Below are positions 32,968-44,956 of a stretch of DNA of 64,000 bases, in pieces (within the stretch, counting starts at the first letter, position 1; the number at the start of each line of letters is the position of its first letter). A model generated the notes under the pieces. That model was not told the origin of the DNA. It worked only from the letters and a program-made list of their open reading frames with translations, and made no database searches. A program made the position numbers and the translations under genes. This DNA is from Maniola hyperantus (taxonomy: Eukaryota; Arthropoda; Insecta; Lepidoptera; Nymphalidae). Where the stretch lies: NCBI RefSeq assembly GCF_902806685.2, contig NC_048536.1:5208001-5272000 (forward strand). The letters are read 5' to 3'.

Positions 32968-33171
32968 TTTTATATAATTTATTACTTCTAGCTTATCCTG
33001 TAAGCACTTTTGAGACAAAAGCTTTCAACGCGTGGCCACGATAGAATAAAGCGATGAAAAGCTTTATTTTCGAGAAAATATCATTAATTTACGGCTCACC
33101 GCCGTTCACAAAAAGCAGAATTTGACAGTCATCATCACAGACAAAAGAAAAATTACTATTTAGAGGCCTCA

Positions 33172-33230
33172 CAGACGGTCAAGCATGTTTGTCAAATTTT
33201 ACGTGCTTGACAAACATGCTTGACCGTCTG
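33172..33230. repeat. Perfect 24-bp fold-back upstream of Rpn8
   Basis: CAGACGGTCAAGCATGTTTGTCAA (given in two parts: CAGACGGTCAAG and CATGTTTGTCAA) at 33172-33195 pairs perfectly with 33207-33230 across an 11-nt loop. Further TTTGTCAAAC pieces follow up to 33350. It starts about 200 bp from the Rpn8 ATG, so it lies in or next to the promoter. Confidence 0.9.
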
Positions 33231-33595
33231 CGGTCGTTTTTCACGTGTTTGTCAAACAAACTAACTAGGTATGTGTTTGGCAAATTTGATTGATGGTCTG
33301 TTTGTCAAACATGCTTGACGGTGTACGGCTATGTTTGTCAAACAAACGTTCCATTTTAGCTCCATATTTGTTCAATAATTTTTTATGTGTGAATCGTAGA
33401 TAGAGTAATAAAGGTAGATGCAGGAACGTTTGCTTTCTCATTCGCACTAAAAAGAGAGCACAGATAAAGTTACTAATGTGATAAACAGAGACGCAGCTAA
33501 CCTATTTTTTGTCCCTTATCGTGTTTTTTCACTGGTTTTTTTCAAGAATACATACAAGAAGTTGCAAAACAAACTTTGAGAATTCGTGGCGTAAT

Positions 33596-34651
33596 AGGCT
33601 AGTTGACACTTTTTTTAAGTAGGTCTTAAATGGTCTGTCTGTCTGTTTTTGATCTAATAGGACAAATATTAACATATTAACATATTTGTCCTATTAGATC
33701 AAAAAAATTAACACTATATTTTTTTGCGCCCTAAAAACCGTAAAACTTTAATTTAAAAATATATTTTTCTTAGACAAGTGAAAACACTGTCGGCCATGTT
33801 TAGCCGATAGATTATCTGTGCTCTGACGTCATGCATTTGTAAACAACAGCATAACCTCCCAAAGTTTAATAAACATGACTTCTATACTAGTTTACATGAA
33901 AAATATAGTAATTATCATTATTGTATCATCCGAGAATGTAAAAACGCATCGATAAAGACCACAGGAAAGTTGTGGATTAGAGTGCCCAGTGAAATAAATA
34001 TACGTAACACGCGAAGACTTGCTTAAAGGGGTCCTATAATATGACTAACGACTTCAACCCAAATTTATTTTTGCAAAGATCACTTTGTTGTAAGTCTTAC
34101 TTAATAACTTATTCGATTTATAAAGAGAAAACGATATTTTTTTACGTTTACTATGAGTTTTTAGAAATATATAAAAACTAGCTTATGCTTGTGACTTCGC
34201 CCGCGTGGACATTAAATTTCAAACCCCCATTTAACTCACTCAGGAGTGGAATTTCAAAAAATCCTTTCCTAGTGGATACCTTCTCTTTACCTACAAAGAA
34301 CACACCCACCAAATTTCATGTATCTAGGACCAGCTGTTTAGATGTTTAGGCTGTGCGTTGATATATAAGTTAGTCAGTCAGGACTTTAAATTTTATATGT
34401 ATGGATACTACGTTAGTCCACGCGTGACATAGGGATGACATTTCTTTGTTTACATATTGAATGACGTCACATCATGGCTGACAGCGTTTTCTGCGTTTCA
34501 AATAAAAATAAAAACTGTATTTTTTTTAATTGGATTTATATATCCATCCTGCGTTTTTAATAATTGTTATTCATATATTTCGTTGTCTTAAGCAAAATAC
34601 TATAATATATAATCATTTATTGGACGAAATTAGATATGAGTCAAGTAGCCT
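33596..34651. mobile_element. DNA transposon relic Y1 inside X, with THAP-like fragment
   Basis: 1056 bp with inverted ends AGGCTAGTTGAC and GTCAAGTAGCCT (one mismatch), and AT on both sides as a possible 2-bp duplication. At 33922-34026 the plus strand reads CIIRECKN then KTTGKLWIRVPSEINIRN, resembling the start of a THAP zinc finger (C-x3-4-C ... W/F-x-x-P). THAP domains occur in transposases. The rest is non-coding and includes a CTAGCTGATGC-family piece (34180-34400). Confidence 0.6.
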
Positions 34652-34734
34652 ATTGTATTTCTCATGAGTTATTTACTTGTTTTCACATAAAAAACGTTTA
34701 ATACAAATATTGTTGATCGGTTAATACAAATATT

Positions 34735-35187
34735 GGGGCCAATTCTCTTGTACACAATCTCTAAACTAAACTAAAGTAACAGGTCTAAATATAGTGCTAT
34801 CCTTTTCCGCAAGCAACATTTTGAAAGGGATAGCAATAGATTTAGACGTGCCATTTTAGTTTAGTTTAGAGATTGTGTACAACAGAATTAGCCACATTGG
34901 CACCGATTCTAAGCACAACCTAATTTTAGAGTATTCCCACCCTCTTCTTACTATTGTAATATGAATAGGACAGAAGCAGTTTGACATTTCTAAATTTAAT
35001 TTTTAGATGGTAAAACCCGTGATTTTAGCACGCACTTGCGAACCTACTGTTTAAATTTGTATTGTGCACTAAAATTTAGAGTCTTTAAATGTGAAAGTCA
35101 TGTTCCGTTCCTTTTTTAGCATTAGTGAAAAGAAAAGGATGCAGATACTCTAAATTTAGTTTAGAGAGAGACTAGAGAATCGGGGCC
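34735..35187. mobile_element. MITE Y2 inside X
   Basis: 453 bp with ends GGGGCCAATTCTC and GAGAATCGGGGCC and ATT on both sides (3-bp duplication). Its left 160 bp is a fold-back (arms 34741-34775 and 34855-34889) that also occurs alone at 37614-37776. Its right part resembles 5815-6045. It may be a composite. Confidence 0.75.
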
Positions 35188-35311
35188 ATTGACTACTAAA
35201 CAATGGTAATAATTGTCGTGTTATTCGTCGTTACGTCGTGCTATCGCTATCTCATACGCGGTTACACAGTACCTACTTACATCTACCTATTATTCTATCT
35301 ACGGTGTGAAT

Positions 35312-36359
35312 ATATTTTTTTTATTCATTATAGGCGCATGCTTGACCACGATCACACCTGATGGGAAGTGATGACATCATCATCGTTTGCCTAGAAGGTG
35401 CCTATTAATTCTTGTTATATCTCGCTGTTTTAACCATTCTCGTGCCCAACGTCTCCTTTTTTTTTAAACACATTTCTAAAGTTAATGTAAGTAATCTCTT
35501 GTCCCCGGTGCTCATCACTCAGCCCCTATGCTCAGCGCAGTATCCCTTTCTGGATTCTGCGTCGAAAGTGACGCCTTGTTTGACAGACGGCAGACCTGTG
35601 GCCCTACCGCGGTTGTTTGACAGCTACAATGTCACGATCGCAATCATCACTGATTGGTTAATGCTTGCTCACTATTGGCCACAATGCATTGTTGCAACAA
35701 GAATCGCACAAATTCAGCCAATCAGAGCAATTGAGATTGTAATAATGATTGATGCAGGTTTTAGACAATCGCCCTGCTGTTTGAATGGTAGGTAGGTAGG
35801 TAGGTACCTATTTGCACCGTGCACTTGTGTTTGATGACGTCATCAAACAAAACGTCAAAAAACTTAAAATTTGAGAAATATGCTTGACCGTATGTGGGGC
35901 CTATAATAGTTAAGAACTTTAGTTTAAATTCTCTAAGGTTTTGGTTGACATTTCTTGCTGTCATTTTACAGTCTGTGCATTTTAATTTCCCTTCTGGAGC
36001 TTTTTTTCTGGTCGGTGCTCTGAGTCTGTGATTAAAAATAATTTTTTATTGATGTTTGAACTAATGAACTAATGTGGATTGTGAAATTTGAAAGGATACG
36101 TAATAAATAAAAACCAAAAAACTAACTTGGACATAATATTATGACTTATCAGTTATCGGTATTCTCATCTTGTCGATTAAGCAAACACATAGTGGATATT
36201 CTCTTGGTGGTTCAGCAGTACTCAACTCCAAACTCAGCAGTGTGAAAGACAGGACAGGAGCGGAGACGAAGTAAAAATAAAAAAAAATTCTAACCAGGAT
36301 AGGTACAAAAACAAAGTAACTGGCATATTTTATTTTGCCGTTAAATATATATCTTAAAA
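35312..36359. other. Gap before the ITP pyrophosphatase gene
   Basis: 35570-35785 is a repeat also found inverted at 52045-52215 (GGCCCTACCGCGGTTGTTTGACAGC ... CAGGTTTTAGACAATCGCCC). The last 300 bp should carry the ITPA promoter. No gene seen. Confidence 0.6.
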
Positions 36360-36935
36360 ATGAGTCATAGGACGCTCACTTTCGTTACGGGAAATGTGAA
36401 AAAATTGGAAGAAGTGCGGGCTATATTGGGCAATAATTTCCCATTTGAAGTAGTAAATCATATGTTAGATTTGCCCGAGTTACAAGGTGAAATAGACGAG
36501 GTATCTATAAAGAAGTGTCAAGAAGCGGCCCGCCGGTTGAAAAGGCCAGTTTTTATTGAAGACACAAGCCTATGTTTCAACGCGCTGGGTGGTCTGCCTG
36601 GGCCGTATATTAAATGGTTTTTAGATAAAATGAAACCAGAAGGCTTGCATAAAATGCTAACAGGATGGGAAGACAAATCTGCTGAAGCGGTCTGTACATT
36701 TGCATATTGTTCTGGTTTTAGTGATGATTCAGAAGTGGTGCTTTTTCAAGGTATCACCAAAGGTGAAATTGTGTCTCCAAGAGGTAGCAGAGATTTTGGA
36801 TGGGACTGTATTTTTCAACCTGATGGCTATGATAAAACTTATGCTGAACTACCAAAAGAAGAGAAAAACAAAATATCTCATAGGTGTAAAGCCTTAGATA
36901 AATTACGAAGCTATTTTTTAGAAAATGAACTTTAA
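36360..36935 (+). CDS. Itpa: Inosine triphosphate pyrophosphatase (ITPA/HAM1 family), intronless
   Basis: 191 aa, full length (human ITPA is 194). The enzyme splits ITP, dITP and XTP to the monophosphate and pyrophosphate, clearing deaminated purine nucleotides from the cytosol. Seen: TFVTGNVKKLEEV at the N-terminus (nucleotide-binding loop with the family's Lys), EDTSLCFNALGGLPGPYIKW in the middle (acidic metal and general-base region), SPRGSRDFGWDCIFQPDG, and SHRCKALDKL near the end (base-binding Ser-His-Arg). The ATG context AAAAATGAG is good, and no better upstream start is in frame. The whole gene is one exon. I see no poly(A) tail or target duplication that would make it a retrocopy, and the reading frame is intact. 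Confidence 0.96.
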   Translation: MSHRTLTFVTGNVKKLEEVRAILGNNFPFEVVNHMLDLPELQGEIDEVSIKKCQEAARRLKRPVFIEDTSLCFNALGGLPGPYIKWFLDKMKPEGLHKMLTGWEDKSAEAVCTFAYCSGFSDDSEVVLFQGITKGEIVSPRGSRDFGWDCIFQPDGYDKTYAELPKEEKNKISHRCKALDKLRSYFLENEL

Positions 36936-37610
36936 TTTTTAGTGGTTGTCTTAAGTAGCTTGATCTAGGCAACTAGTCAGACAAAATTAAAACCTTTCTA
37001 CTAGATATTACAACAAAATATATTGAATTAACATTGTAGATGTACTATTAAAATGTTTAAAACAAATATCAAATTTAATATATATATTTTTTACTTTTAT
37101 TTTGTCTGCCTTCTAGGTACCTACTTAGATACTTACTAGAGAACAGCTGTAGTTTGTAAACTTTGTATGACTTAGATAAGTATAAAGGGATTGGAAGATT
37201 TTAGTATGGAGTGTATCCTGTGGCCAGCTCTTATTTTGAATTCTTTATGAAATCACTGTCTCACCTTAATCCATACTAATATTATAAATGCGAAAGTGTG
37301 TCTGTCTGTCTGCCTGCTAGCTTTTCACGGCTCAACCGTTCAACCGATTTTGACGAAATTTAGTACAGAGGTAGCTTGCAACCTGGGAAAGGACATAGGC
37401 TACTTTTTATCCCGGAAAATTTAAGAGTTCCCACTGGATTTTTAAAAACCTAAATCCACGCGTACGAAGTAGCGGGCATCAGCTAGTACTTTATAAGTTG
37501 ATAAGAGTCACTTCGATGAATTAAAATAAGTCATTTTATGTTTAAATCCTCGAACCTCTTTGTTAACGTTGTGTTATAAGTAAATGACTTAACTATTATG
37601 AATAAAACAC
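36936..37610. other. ITPA 3' region and repeat
   Basis: AT-rich 3' flank without a clear AATAAA, then a CTAGCTGATGCCCGCG-family copy, reverse orientation, at 37270-37492. Confidence 0.5.
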
Positions 37611-37613
37611 AAT

Positions 37614-37776
37614 GGGGCCAATTCTCTTGTACACAATCTCTAAACTAAACTAAATTACCAGGTCTAAATCTTGTGCTATCCTTTTCCGCAAGCAACATTA
37701 TGAAAGGGATAGCAATAGATTTAGACGTTCCATTTTAGTTTAGTTTAGAGATTGTGTACAATGGAATTAGCCACAA
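37614..37776. repeat. Fold-back MITE, second copy
   Basis: GGGGCCAATTCTCTTGTACA ... TGTACAATGGAATTAGCCAC; arms of about 35 nt, about 95 percent like 34735-34898. It sits beside the 3' end of the Artichoke-like gene. Confidence 0.85.
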
Positions 37777-37790
37777 TGTAGTATTAAATT

Positions 37791-37796
37791 TTTATT
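37791..37796 (-). other. Polyadenylation signal of the Artichoke-like gene
   Basis: AATAAA on the minus strand, 15 nt past the stop codon, giving an unusually short 3' UTR. It abuts the hairpin MITE at 37614-37776. Confidence 0.5.
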
Positions 37797-37810
37797 CCAT
37801 AATTTGGTAT

Positions 37811-40800
37811 TTAAATTATTAACAACAGTAAATATATTATTACTATAGGTATTTGAGTATTAGAATTTGAAACAATTTTACAAGTTGAAGAAGTGTGAAT
37901 ACCAGGTGCAACGTAGGGATCTAGATTAGTTTTGTTATAGTTCTTGTAATACCATTCATGATCATCTATTCTCTTTGTGTTGGTATTTGTATTTCCAGTT
38001 TTGATAGTTTCAGAGAATCTAGTTTTTGCTTCACGGTTAATAACTGGTGCATAATTGTTATGAAGATCATAATGCTCAGCATGTGGCATATTAACTTTTG
38101 TTATTGTTGCAGTTCTGCTGTAGTTCTTAGCTACATCTTCATTGGTTGGTAAAAGGATAGCAGAAAGTGCTGTAGGTTGACTCTGGCTGGATTGATTTTC
38201 TATATGCTTTTTTAGGGGTGGTGTTGATGTTACTGAAGGTGATGATGGTAAAATACTAGTAGTCTCAAGCCATCCATGTAAAGACATATCATTGCTTGTA
38301 TCTGTGGTTATGATACCTTCTTTATCTGTTGCTTGAGTTATAGTCATATTAGATTCCATAAGATTATATTTTCTTAAGTGGTTTGGATCACTATTTTGTT
38401 CTTCTATATTCTTAGTTCTGTTATAAGCAATATGTGTAGTATTGTCATCACCATGATAAGCTTCTAATTCATGTATTTCACTTTTAGTTTTTTTATGAGT
38501 TGCATTATTATGAACTGTTCTTTTTGGTGGTATATTGTCTACAGCTAAGACACTTTGTCCAACTCTTTCTGTTTTACTTTTAGCTAACGAAACTTCATTT
38601 CCTATCATCGTATGAGATATTGTTGGATTCGCTATTGGCATGAAGCCATCTGATGCAGCTGGAAGCATGGGAGAAAATCCACCTGTTTCAAATCTTGGAG
38701 TTTCTGTTTCTTGATACTTTTTCATATTATGTTGATTGTTTCTATTATCTGACCAATCAATTTTTCGGCCTGTGTTTAATAGCTTTCCCATGTCAATTGA
38801 TGGTAGAGGAACTCCAAAGAATGTGAAACCACTGGATGGTACAGGCACTTTTAATGCAATGCCTGTCTTTGTATTTGTTATGTTTTTTATAGGAGTGCTA
38901 GGTGTGTTGCTTATGCGATTTTTGGATTTGTCAGTCTGATTTATATTATCACTCATATTTTCAAGTATTGTTTCATTATAAGGATAGTCTACATATTCAT
39001 CGTAGAAATAATCGGATTCTTCTGGTAAAGGTCTGTTGCTTAATTTGTTACCGTGGTAGTTATTTTTTATATGAGTTTCATAATCTTTAATTTTGTCTAA
39101 TGATGAAAAAACTTGAGATGTTGCCAAATTCGGTAATAATGCTTCATTTTCAAATGTTACACATGATTTGATGTCTGAAACATGAATAGGTATATTCATG
39201 CAGTCACTTTTAGAAAATGGCATACCTTTTACGTATGTTCCATCAGCACATTTTGGACCAAGGGAAGAAGACTCGGAAAGCCATGATTTTAACCAAATAA
39301 TTGCACAGTTACAGACAAGTGGATTACCTGTAAAAAAAAGATAGAAGTGTATATAAAGTTCAAAAGACAAATAATAAATTCCTTGTGGAACAGTATGTTT
39401 TAGCACTTACCATCAATATCTAAAATGGCAATATTGTTTCTTAACTTGGCAAAGTTACTTTCATATACAGATGTTAATTTATTATGTCGCAAAGACAACA
39501 CCTTCAACCTCGGCATGTAGTCAAAAGGTTGATTACTTATATGACATATATGATTGTTATCTAAATTTAATTCCACAAGCCATTCCATGTATTGAAACGA
39601 TTCTTTGGTAATCCTAGTTATTTTGTTAAAGCTTAAATCCAGAACTTCTAAAGAAATAAGTTGTTTTATGCCTAAGTTTTCTAAACTGGATAGCTGATTA
39701 TTACTTAGATTTAGGTATTGCACTAATGGTATATTTTCAAATGCACGCATTGATATAAATTGTATTCTGTTGCCTTGCATTTCAATTATTCTTAACTTTG
39801 GAAGATTTGAGAATGTCTGATCTGGTATATCAATAATATGATTTCTACTTAAATATATGGACAATAACCTAGGAAGACTGGCGATGGCCATTGGATGAAT
39901 CATTTCTAATTGATTGTTTTCTAAATCGATCGTCTCTAATTTTTTTAAATCTTGAAAACTTCCCGTGCGTAGCTCAACAATTTTATTACTGTGCATTTTT
40001 ATTTCAGCTAGCGTTTGTATGTTATTAATAATGTTACCATCGAAGTGCTTAATATGATTGTGACTGGCATCTAACACTTTTAATTTTAATAACATGTTCA
40101 GATTATTTGGTAGCTCGTGAAGATTATTTGATGATATATTTAATATTTCCACATCTAAACCTCTGTTAACTAAATTTGGACTAATGCTTTTTAGTTTATT
40201 TTTGCTAAAGTCAATAGTAGACAGTGCAACATTATTTTGAATTGCTATGAATTCGAAGTTTTCAATATTATTTCCACGTAAATTTACTTCTCTAAGCTTT
40301 TCCAGTTTGCTGAAACTTTTTGGGTGAACACTTATAATTTGGTTATCACTTACGTCAAGTATTTCTAAGCGTTCTAAATCACTGAAAGTTGCAATTTCAA
40401 TTTGCCTCAGGCCGTTTCGTTTCATGTACAATCTTCGTAAATTGTGTAGGGTCTTCATGCCAGAATGAGGTATCTTTTGAATACCATTGTTTGAAATATC
40501 AAGAGTTCTCAAAGAAGGTAGATCGATATCTGGGGAAGGTGAGGTCGGTAAATTTGTAATTTGATTTCTTTGTAAATATAGCTGTTCTAAGCCTCGTGGC
40601 AATCCAGGTACGAATTCAACTAGTCTGTTCGAACTGGCATCTAATTCATATAAACTTGGCAAATTCCTAAAAGTAGCTGGATGAATAGACACCAAAGAGT
40701 TTCCCGATATATTAACATGTTCTAACAATGGTGTTTCCATAAAAGAAATTGGATCTATTATTGATAGTTGATTATTGCTCAAATCAAATCTTCTTAATGC

Positions 40801-42262
40801 TGGAAGGTTGTATAATAGCTTCGGTTGTAAGCGTCGAAAATAGTTTTGTGATAAATCCAAACCTTTTAAGGCGGGTAAATTCCAAAATGGACCCTCGTTC
40901 ATGTCATTTAGAGAGTTATTACTTAAATGTAATTCCCTCAATGCAGGCATCGCTACAAATGCGTCTGCGTCTATTACTTTTATATTATTTTTATTTAAAT
41001 GTAGTCGCTCTAAACTTGGATGTCCTCTGAGTGCACCTCTTGGAATTTCTCGCAACAAATTGCTACTCATATCTAAATATCTTAATCGAGGTAAAGCATC
41101 AAGTAAGGCTCGAAACTCCGATATGTGCATAATTTTGTTTCCGATAAGAGATAACTCTTCAACGCCACTGCCAGATTGTTGCAAAAATGACTCTGGATGT
41201 ATTCGAATAATTTCATTGTGATTTAAATCTACCACCCTTAATTTAGGTACTCTATGAAAAGCTCCGTGATGGATTATGTTTATATTGTTATTCGATAAAA
41301 ACAGAGTCTCCAACATGGGTTGGTCAACAAAAGCACCTTCATTTAGTTTACTTATTATATTATGATTCAAGTTTAATATGGAGAGCATCGGCAGGTCTCT
41401 CGTAGCTCTTCCAACCATACCTGCATCTGATATTCTATTATTGCTCAAAGATAATTCTTTTAATTCTGGAAGTAAAGATAATGCTCTCATGTGGATAATG
41501 TTAATGCCACAGTTTGTAATATCCAACTTTCTAAGTTTGGGCAAATTGAAGAAAGCATTTTCTTTTAAAGTTTGCAGTGTCAAACTTCCACGAATGAATA
41601 ATCTCTCAAGACTAGGTAGGTTTTGAAAAGTATTTTCTTGTATACTGTTCAAACTTTCCGATTGGATGTGTACGTATCGCAGCTTTGGCATATTCATTAG
41701 AGCTGGTATTCTCTTTAAATTTTGCGATTGTATTGTGAGAGCTTGTAGATTTTGTAGCTTCATTAGGCTTTCCGATGGAATACTTTTCAGTTCGTTCTCC
41801 ACTATAAATATTTCTAAAAGGTTTGTTTCCTGAGATTCCAACCATGCTGCAGATACGCGTTCTAAACCATTATGTCGGAGCATTAATCGTAGGATCTTCA
41901 CACTTTGAAATAGCTTTCCTGGTAAAGATGGTAAGTAATTGTTTTCAATTATAATTTCATCTATTGGTTTTCTTATCAATTCTCCGATTTTTTGGATCCC
42001 TTTTACCACTTGCATTAAGTCGCTGTGTGTGCACCTGGAAGGTAGAAAAGAAAAACCGTGTTAACAATATAGGATAAAATACCTACCATTGCAAGGTTCA
42101 TTATCAGGGACGTTTAATTTACCATATTTGTGCATCTTCCTGCCGATGTGTGCATATGCAAGGGAGTATGGACTCTGGTGACGGACATGTTGCTTGTTTC
42201 GAAACAGAAGGGAACGTCAGTAATAAAAGCAATAATAATGTTTTTTCTTTAGGGAAATCCAT
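37811..42262 (-). CDS. atk: Large leucine-rich-repeat surface protein, Artichoke-like, 3 exons
   Basis: Exons 42262-42123, 42034-39411 and 39327-37811; 4281 nt in agreeing phases encode 1426 aa. A signal peptide (MDFPKEKTLLLLLLLTFPSV) is followed by an LRRNT-like cysteine set (TCPSP, PCICTH, IWCTHSDL). More than 30 leucine-rich repeats of about 24 residues run from about 60 to 920 (LxxLxLSxNxI type). An LRRCT cap (NPLVCNCAIIWLKSWL ... CADG) follows, then about 450 residues rich in Ser, Thr, Asn and Pro with many N-glycosylation sites. The last residues (IPIVIIYLLLLII) are hydrophobic with no basic residue after them, typical of a GPI-anchor signal. Drosophila Artichoke is an extracellular LRR protein needed for ciliated sense organs; Chaoptin-like proteins are the main alternative. 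The LRR architecture is certain, the orthologue name is an inference. The initiator exon is supported by the signal peptide and the split Trp codon. Confidence 0.85.
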
Positions 42263-44500
42263 TCCTCATGGAATGTCATTGTTGCATAGTTAGACCGTAA
42301 TTCTTGACTTCACCGCTGTTGCCTGGAAACAAAACGAACTTTTGTGAACGTTTCTATATCTACACTGTTTTCCTTTAAATAATGTTCACGGGTGACGTTA
42401 AAAAAATTAAGTGGTTTAGTTTTGATCAAAACGAGGCTTTTGATACATAACACCAGAAAGGCAGCATCTCAATTTTCTGACCTTACCTACGACTAAAAAA
42501 TTGAAATCTAAAAAAATATACGGTCGGTGAAATTGAAACCATTACACTTGAACACTTATTTATAAAAGGCACAAAGGGTGCAAAGTACCTACCTACTTAA
42601 ATATTTTTACTGTTTCCTGTAATTCAAAGAATAGATTTAATTGTTCAGTTGCGTGAAGGTCTATGAAACAATATAATCGAAAACAATGACCGGGTGGTAG
42701 ACAGGTACCTTAACGTTTGAGTGCACTTTCACTACTTTGCCATTGTTCTTATTTGCTATCTGTACCTGTGATTATTGTTGCAAAGGTTTACTACATTACA
42801 CAATCAAATAATTGTGTCAAATTGTTTCTGATCGGTAATGTGGCGAAAAGCAAGATAAAGAAAGAAAGAAGATAAAGAAAGAAGAAAGAGATATATTCCA
42901 GTTGACTGATCGCTACTACACTTTTCATCTCATCCATCTATATGCATACTAATATTATAAATGCAAAAGTGTGTCTGTCTGTCTGCTAGCTTTTCACGGC
43001 CCATTCGTTTAACCGATTTTGACGAAATTTGGTAGGTACAAAGATAGCTTGCATCCCGGGGACGTACATATAGGCTACTTTTGTCTCGGAAAATCAAAGA
43101 GTTCCCATGGGATTTTTATAAACTTTTTTATTGACCCACGTGGACGAAGTCGCGGCCTCACCTAGTACAAAATAAAAATTATTTTCAAAAACCGACTTTC
43201 AACGCCTACATCATCAGGGTTGAGAAATTGGGACTTGGAATTCAATCAAAGTTGTTGATTGGTAGGTACTTAGATACAATCACAATCACCATCATCAGTT
43301 CCTGAATCTCCATAATTTAGGAGGCAATATCAGGATTTAGAAGTTGAATCCAGATTTTTAGTGGAACCATCTAAACCAGCAAAAAATAAATTTGGCGAGT
43401 CTGTCCAGAAATCTTGGAGACGTCTGGAATATGGACGGATTTATTGAAACTCCCACGTCGTGAGTAAAGTTGTGAGCGGTCTCTAGTAGGTATGTATGTA
43501 TGTATGAATATACTTTATTGCACCAAAGAAATACAAATGACAGGTTACAAAAAGAAATTTTAAAAAGTAGGTACAAAAAGGCGGTCTTATCGCTAAATTG
43601 CGATCTCTTCCACACAACCTTAACGCTAGGGAGAAAACGAACAATTGGACAATGGGAGGTGGTGTATAATAAACCTAAATACCAATAGCTAAATAAACAA
43701 CCATATAATAAGAATATAAAATACATATTGTTAATACACTAATACATACGTAGTTCATAAAAGGACGCTACCTACCTTAGAATAACCACCTGGACGCTAC
43801 CTTTCTGGCAAAAATAGATACTTAACACTGAATGTGCACCAGTCTACTGGCCTGGCAAATGGTTCAGGTGCGATACCCAATTAGGAAATTAGGTGAAATA
43901 AGAAAATTATCTTTATTTACCTAGTCACATTACGAGGCATTTATTATGTGGTCGATTTTCAAGCATAATATAATGTGTGTTTGTTTTTACCCTAAAAGCG
44001 TCTGGATTGGATATCACAAATCACTATTCATATCACAATCACTGGTCCCTCGTAATCATGAGGGAGCGCAAAAATCATCAAGCTATACCTACTTACTTAA
44101 TTATTTCCGCCCGTTACTTATTTTCTGAGAAACAAAATGTGCAGGATAATGTAGTATTAGGGCGTTTGTCCACTCATCTGTTTTCAGTTCGTATCCGTGA
44201 TTCTTCGAAGTGGCCGTCATACAAATACGTACCCATTCGATTCGTATTTAGAGTGGGCACGGAGTATGTGAGTACATGAGTGCACAAACGCCCTTAGTGT
44301 GTACGCTCAGACTATATTTTTTCAAGCTTTATAGTGTGTGACGAAAATTAGCACCGCAGCGTCTGACAGTGTAAAGTATTAATTAAGTACATATTAACAA
44401 TACTTTGCAGACTGTAAGACATACATAAAAAAACTTACATAAAAATCAGTATGTAAGTAGGTACTCAGACTTTAAGAAAAGTGAGTAATGTTTATACTTA
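42263..44500. other. Upstream of the Artichoke-like gene, repeats
   Basis: First few hundred bases: probable 5' UTR and promoter, nothing distinct. 42950-43166 is a CTAGCTGATGC-family repeat (reverse), 43190-43480 an AACCGAC-family repeat. A short open stretch at 43360-43726 (-) has no recognisable domain. Confidence 0.5.
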
Positions 44501-44504
44501 GCAG

Positions 44505-44956
44505 TTTTTTAGGGTTCCGTACCTCAAAATAAAAAACGGAACCGTTATAGGATCACTTTGTTGTCTGTCTGTCTGTCTGTCTGTCTGTCAAGAAACCTAC
44601 AGGGTAGGTACTTCCCGTTGACCTAGAATCATGAAATTTGGCAGGTAGGTAGATCTTATAGCTGACATTTGGGGAAAAATCTGTAAACCGTGCATTTAGG
44701 GTTAGATCACACAAAAAAAATTAAATTGTGGCCATGAACTAATAATTAGTATTTTCAACTTTCGAAGCGAGTGACTATATCAAGTGGGGTATCATATGAA
44801 AGGTCTTCACTTGTACATTCTAAACAGATTTTGATTTATTTTTATGCAACATAGTTTTTGAATTATCGTGCAAAATGTCGAAAAACGACGACGTACGTAC
44901 GACTGTAGTACGGAACCCTCATTGCGCGAGCCTGACTCGTACTTGGCCGGTTTTTT
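44505..44956 (+). repeat. GGTTCCGTACC-family repeat, full copy
   Basis: 452 bp from TTTTTTAGGGTTCCGTACC to ACTTGGCCGGTTTTTT, with a (CTGT)n run at 44562-44588. It is the reference copy for the one split by the gypsy-type element. Confidence 0.85.

Larger units (their letters stand above)
33395..35303 (+). mobile_element. DNA transposon X, copy 2, with two later insertions
   Basis: Same ends as 2167-2560, flanked by a perfect 8-bp duplication GTGTGAAT (33387-33394, 35304-35311). The X sequence is broken at 33595/34652 by element Y1 and at 34734/35188 by element Y2, and continues in register after each. The nesting order X, then Y1 and Y2, is therefore fixed by the sequence. Confidence 0.9.

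Noticed and set aside
35412..35795. Open frame of 127 codons that could be read as a gene
   Set aside because: Most of it is a repeat that also occurs inverted at 52045-52215; no domain, no splice context.
36936..37110. ITPA as a processed retrocopy
   Set aside because: No poly(A) tract or target duplication flanks it and the protein is complete, so I keep it as a working gene with intron loss as an open question.
39400..39420. Treating the LRR gene as two genes because the frame breaks here
   Set aside because: A clean GT-AG intron (39410-39328) joins the LRR and LRRCT parts in phase within a Gly codon.
44562..44588. CTGT repeats as a CRISPR-like array
   Set aside because: Simple 4-bp microsatellite without spacers, part of a dispersed repeat.
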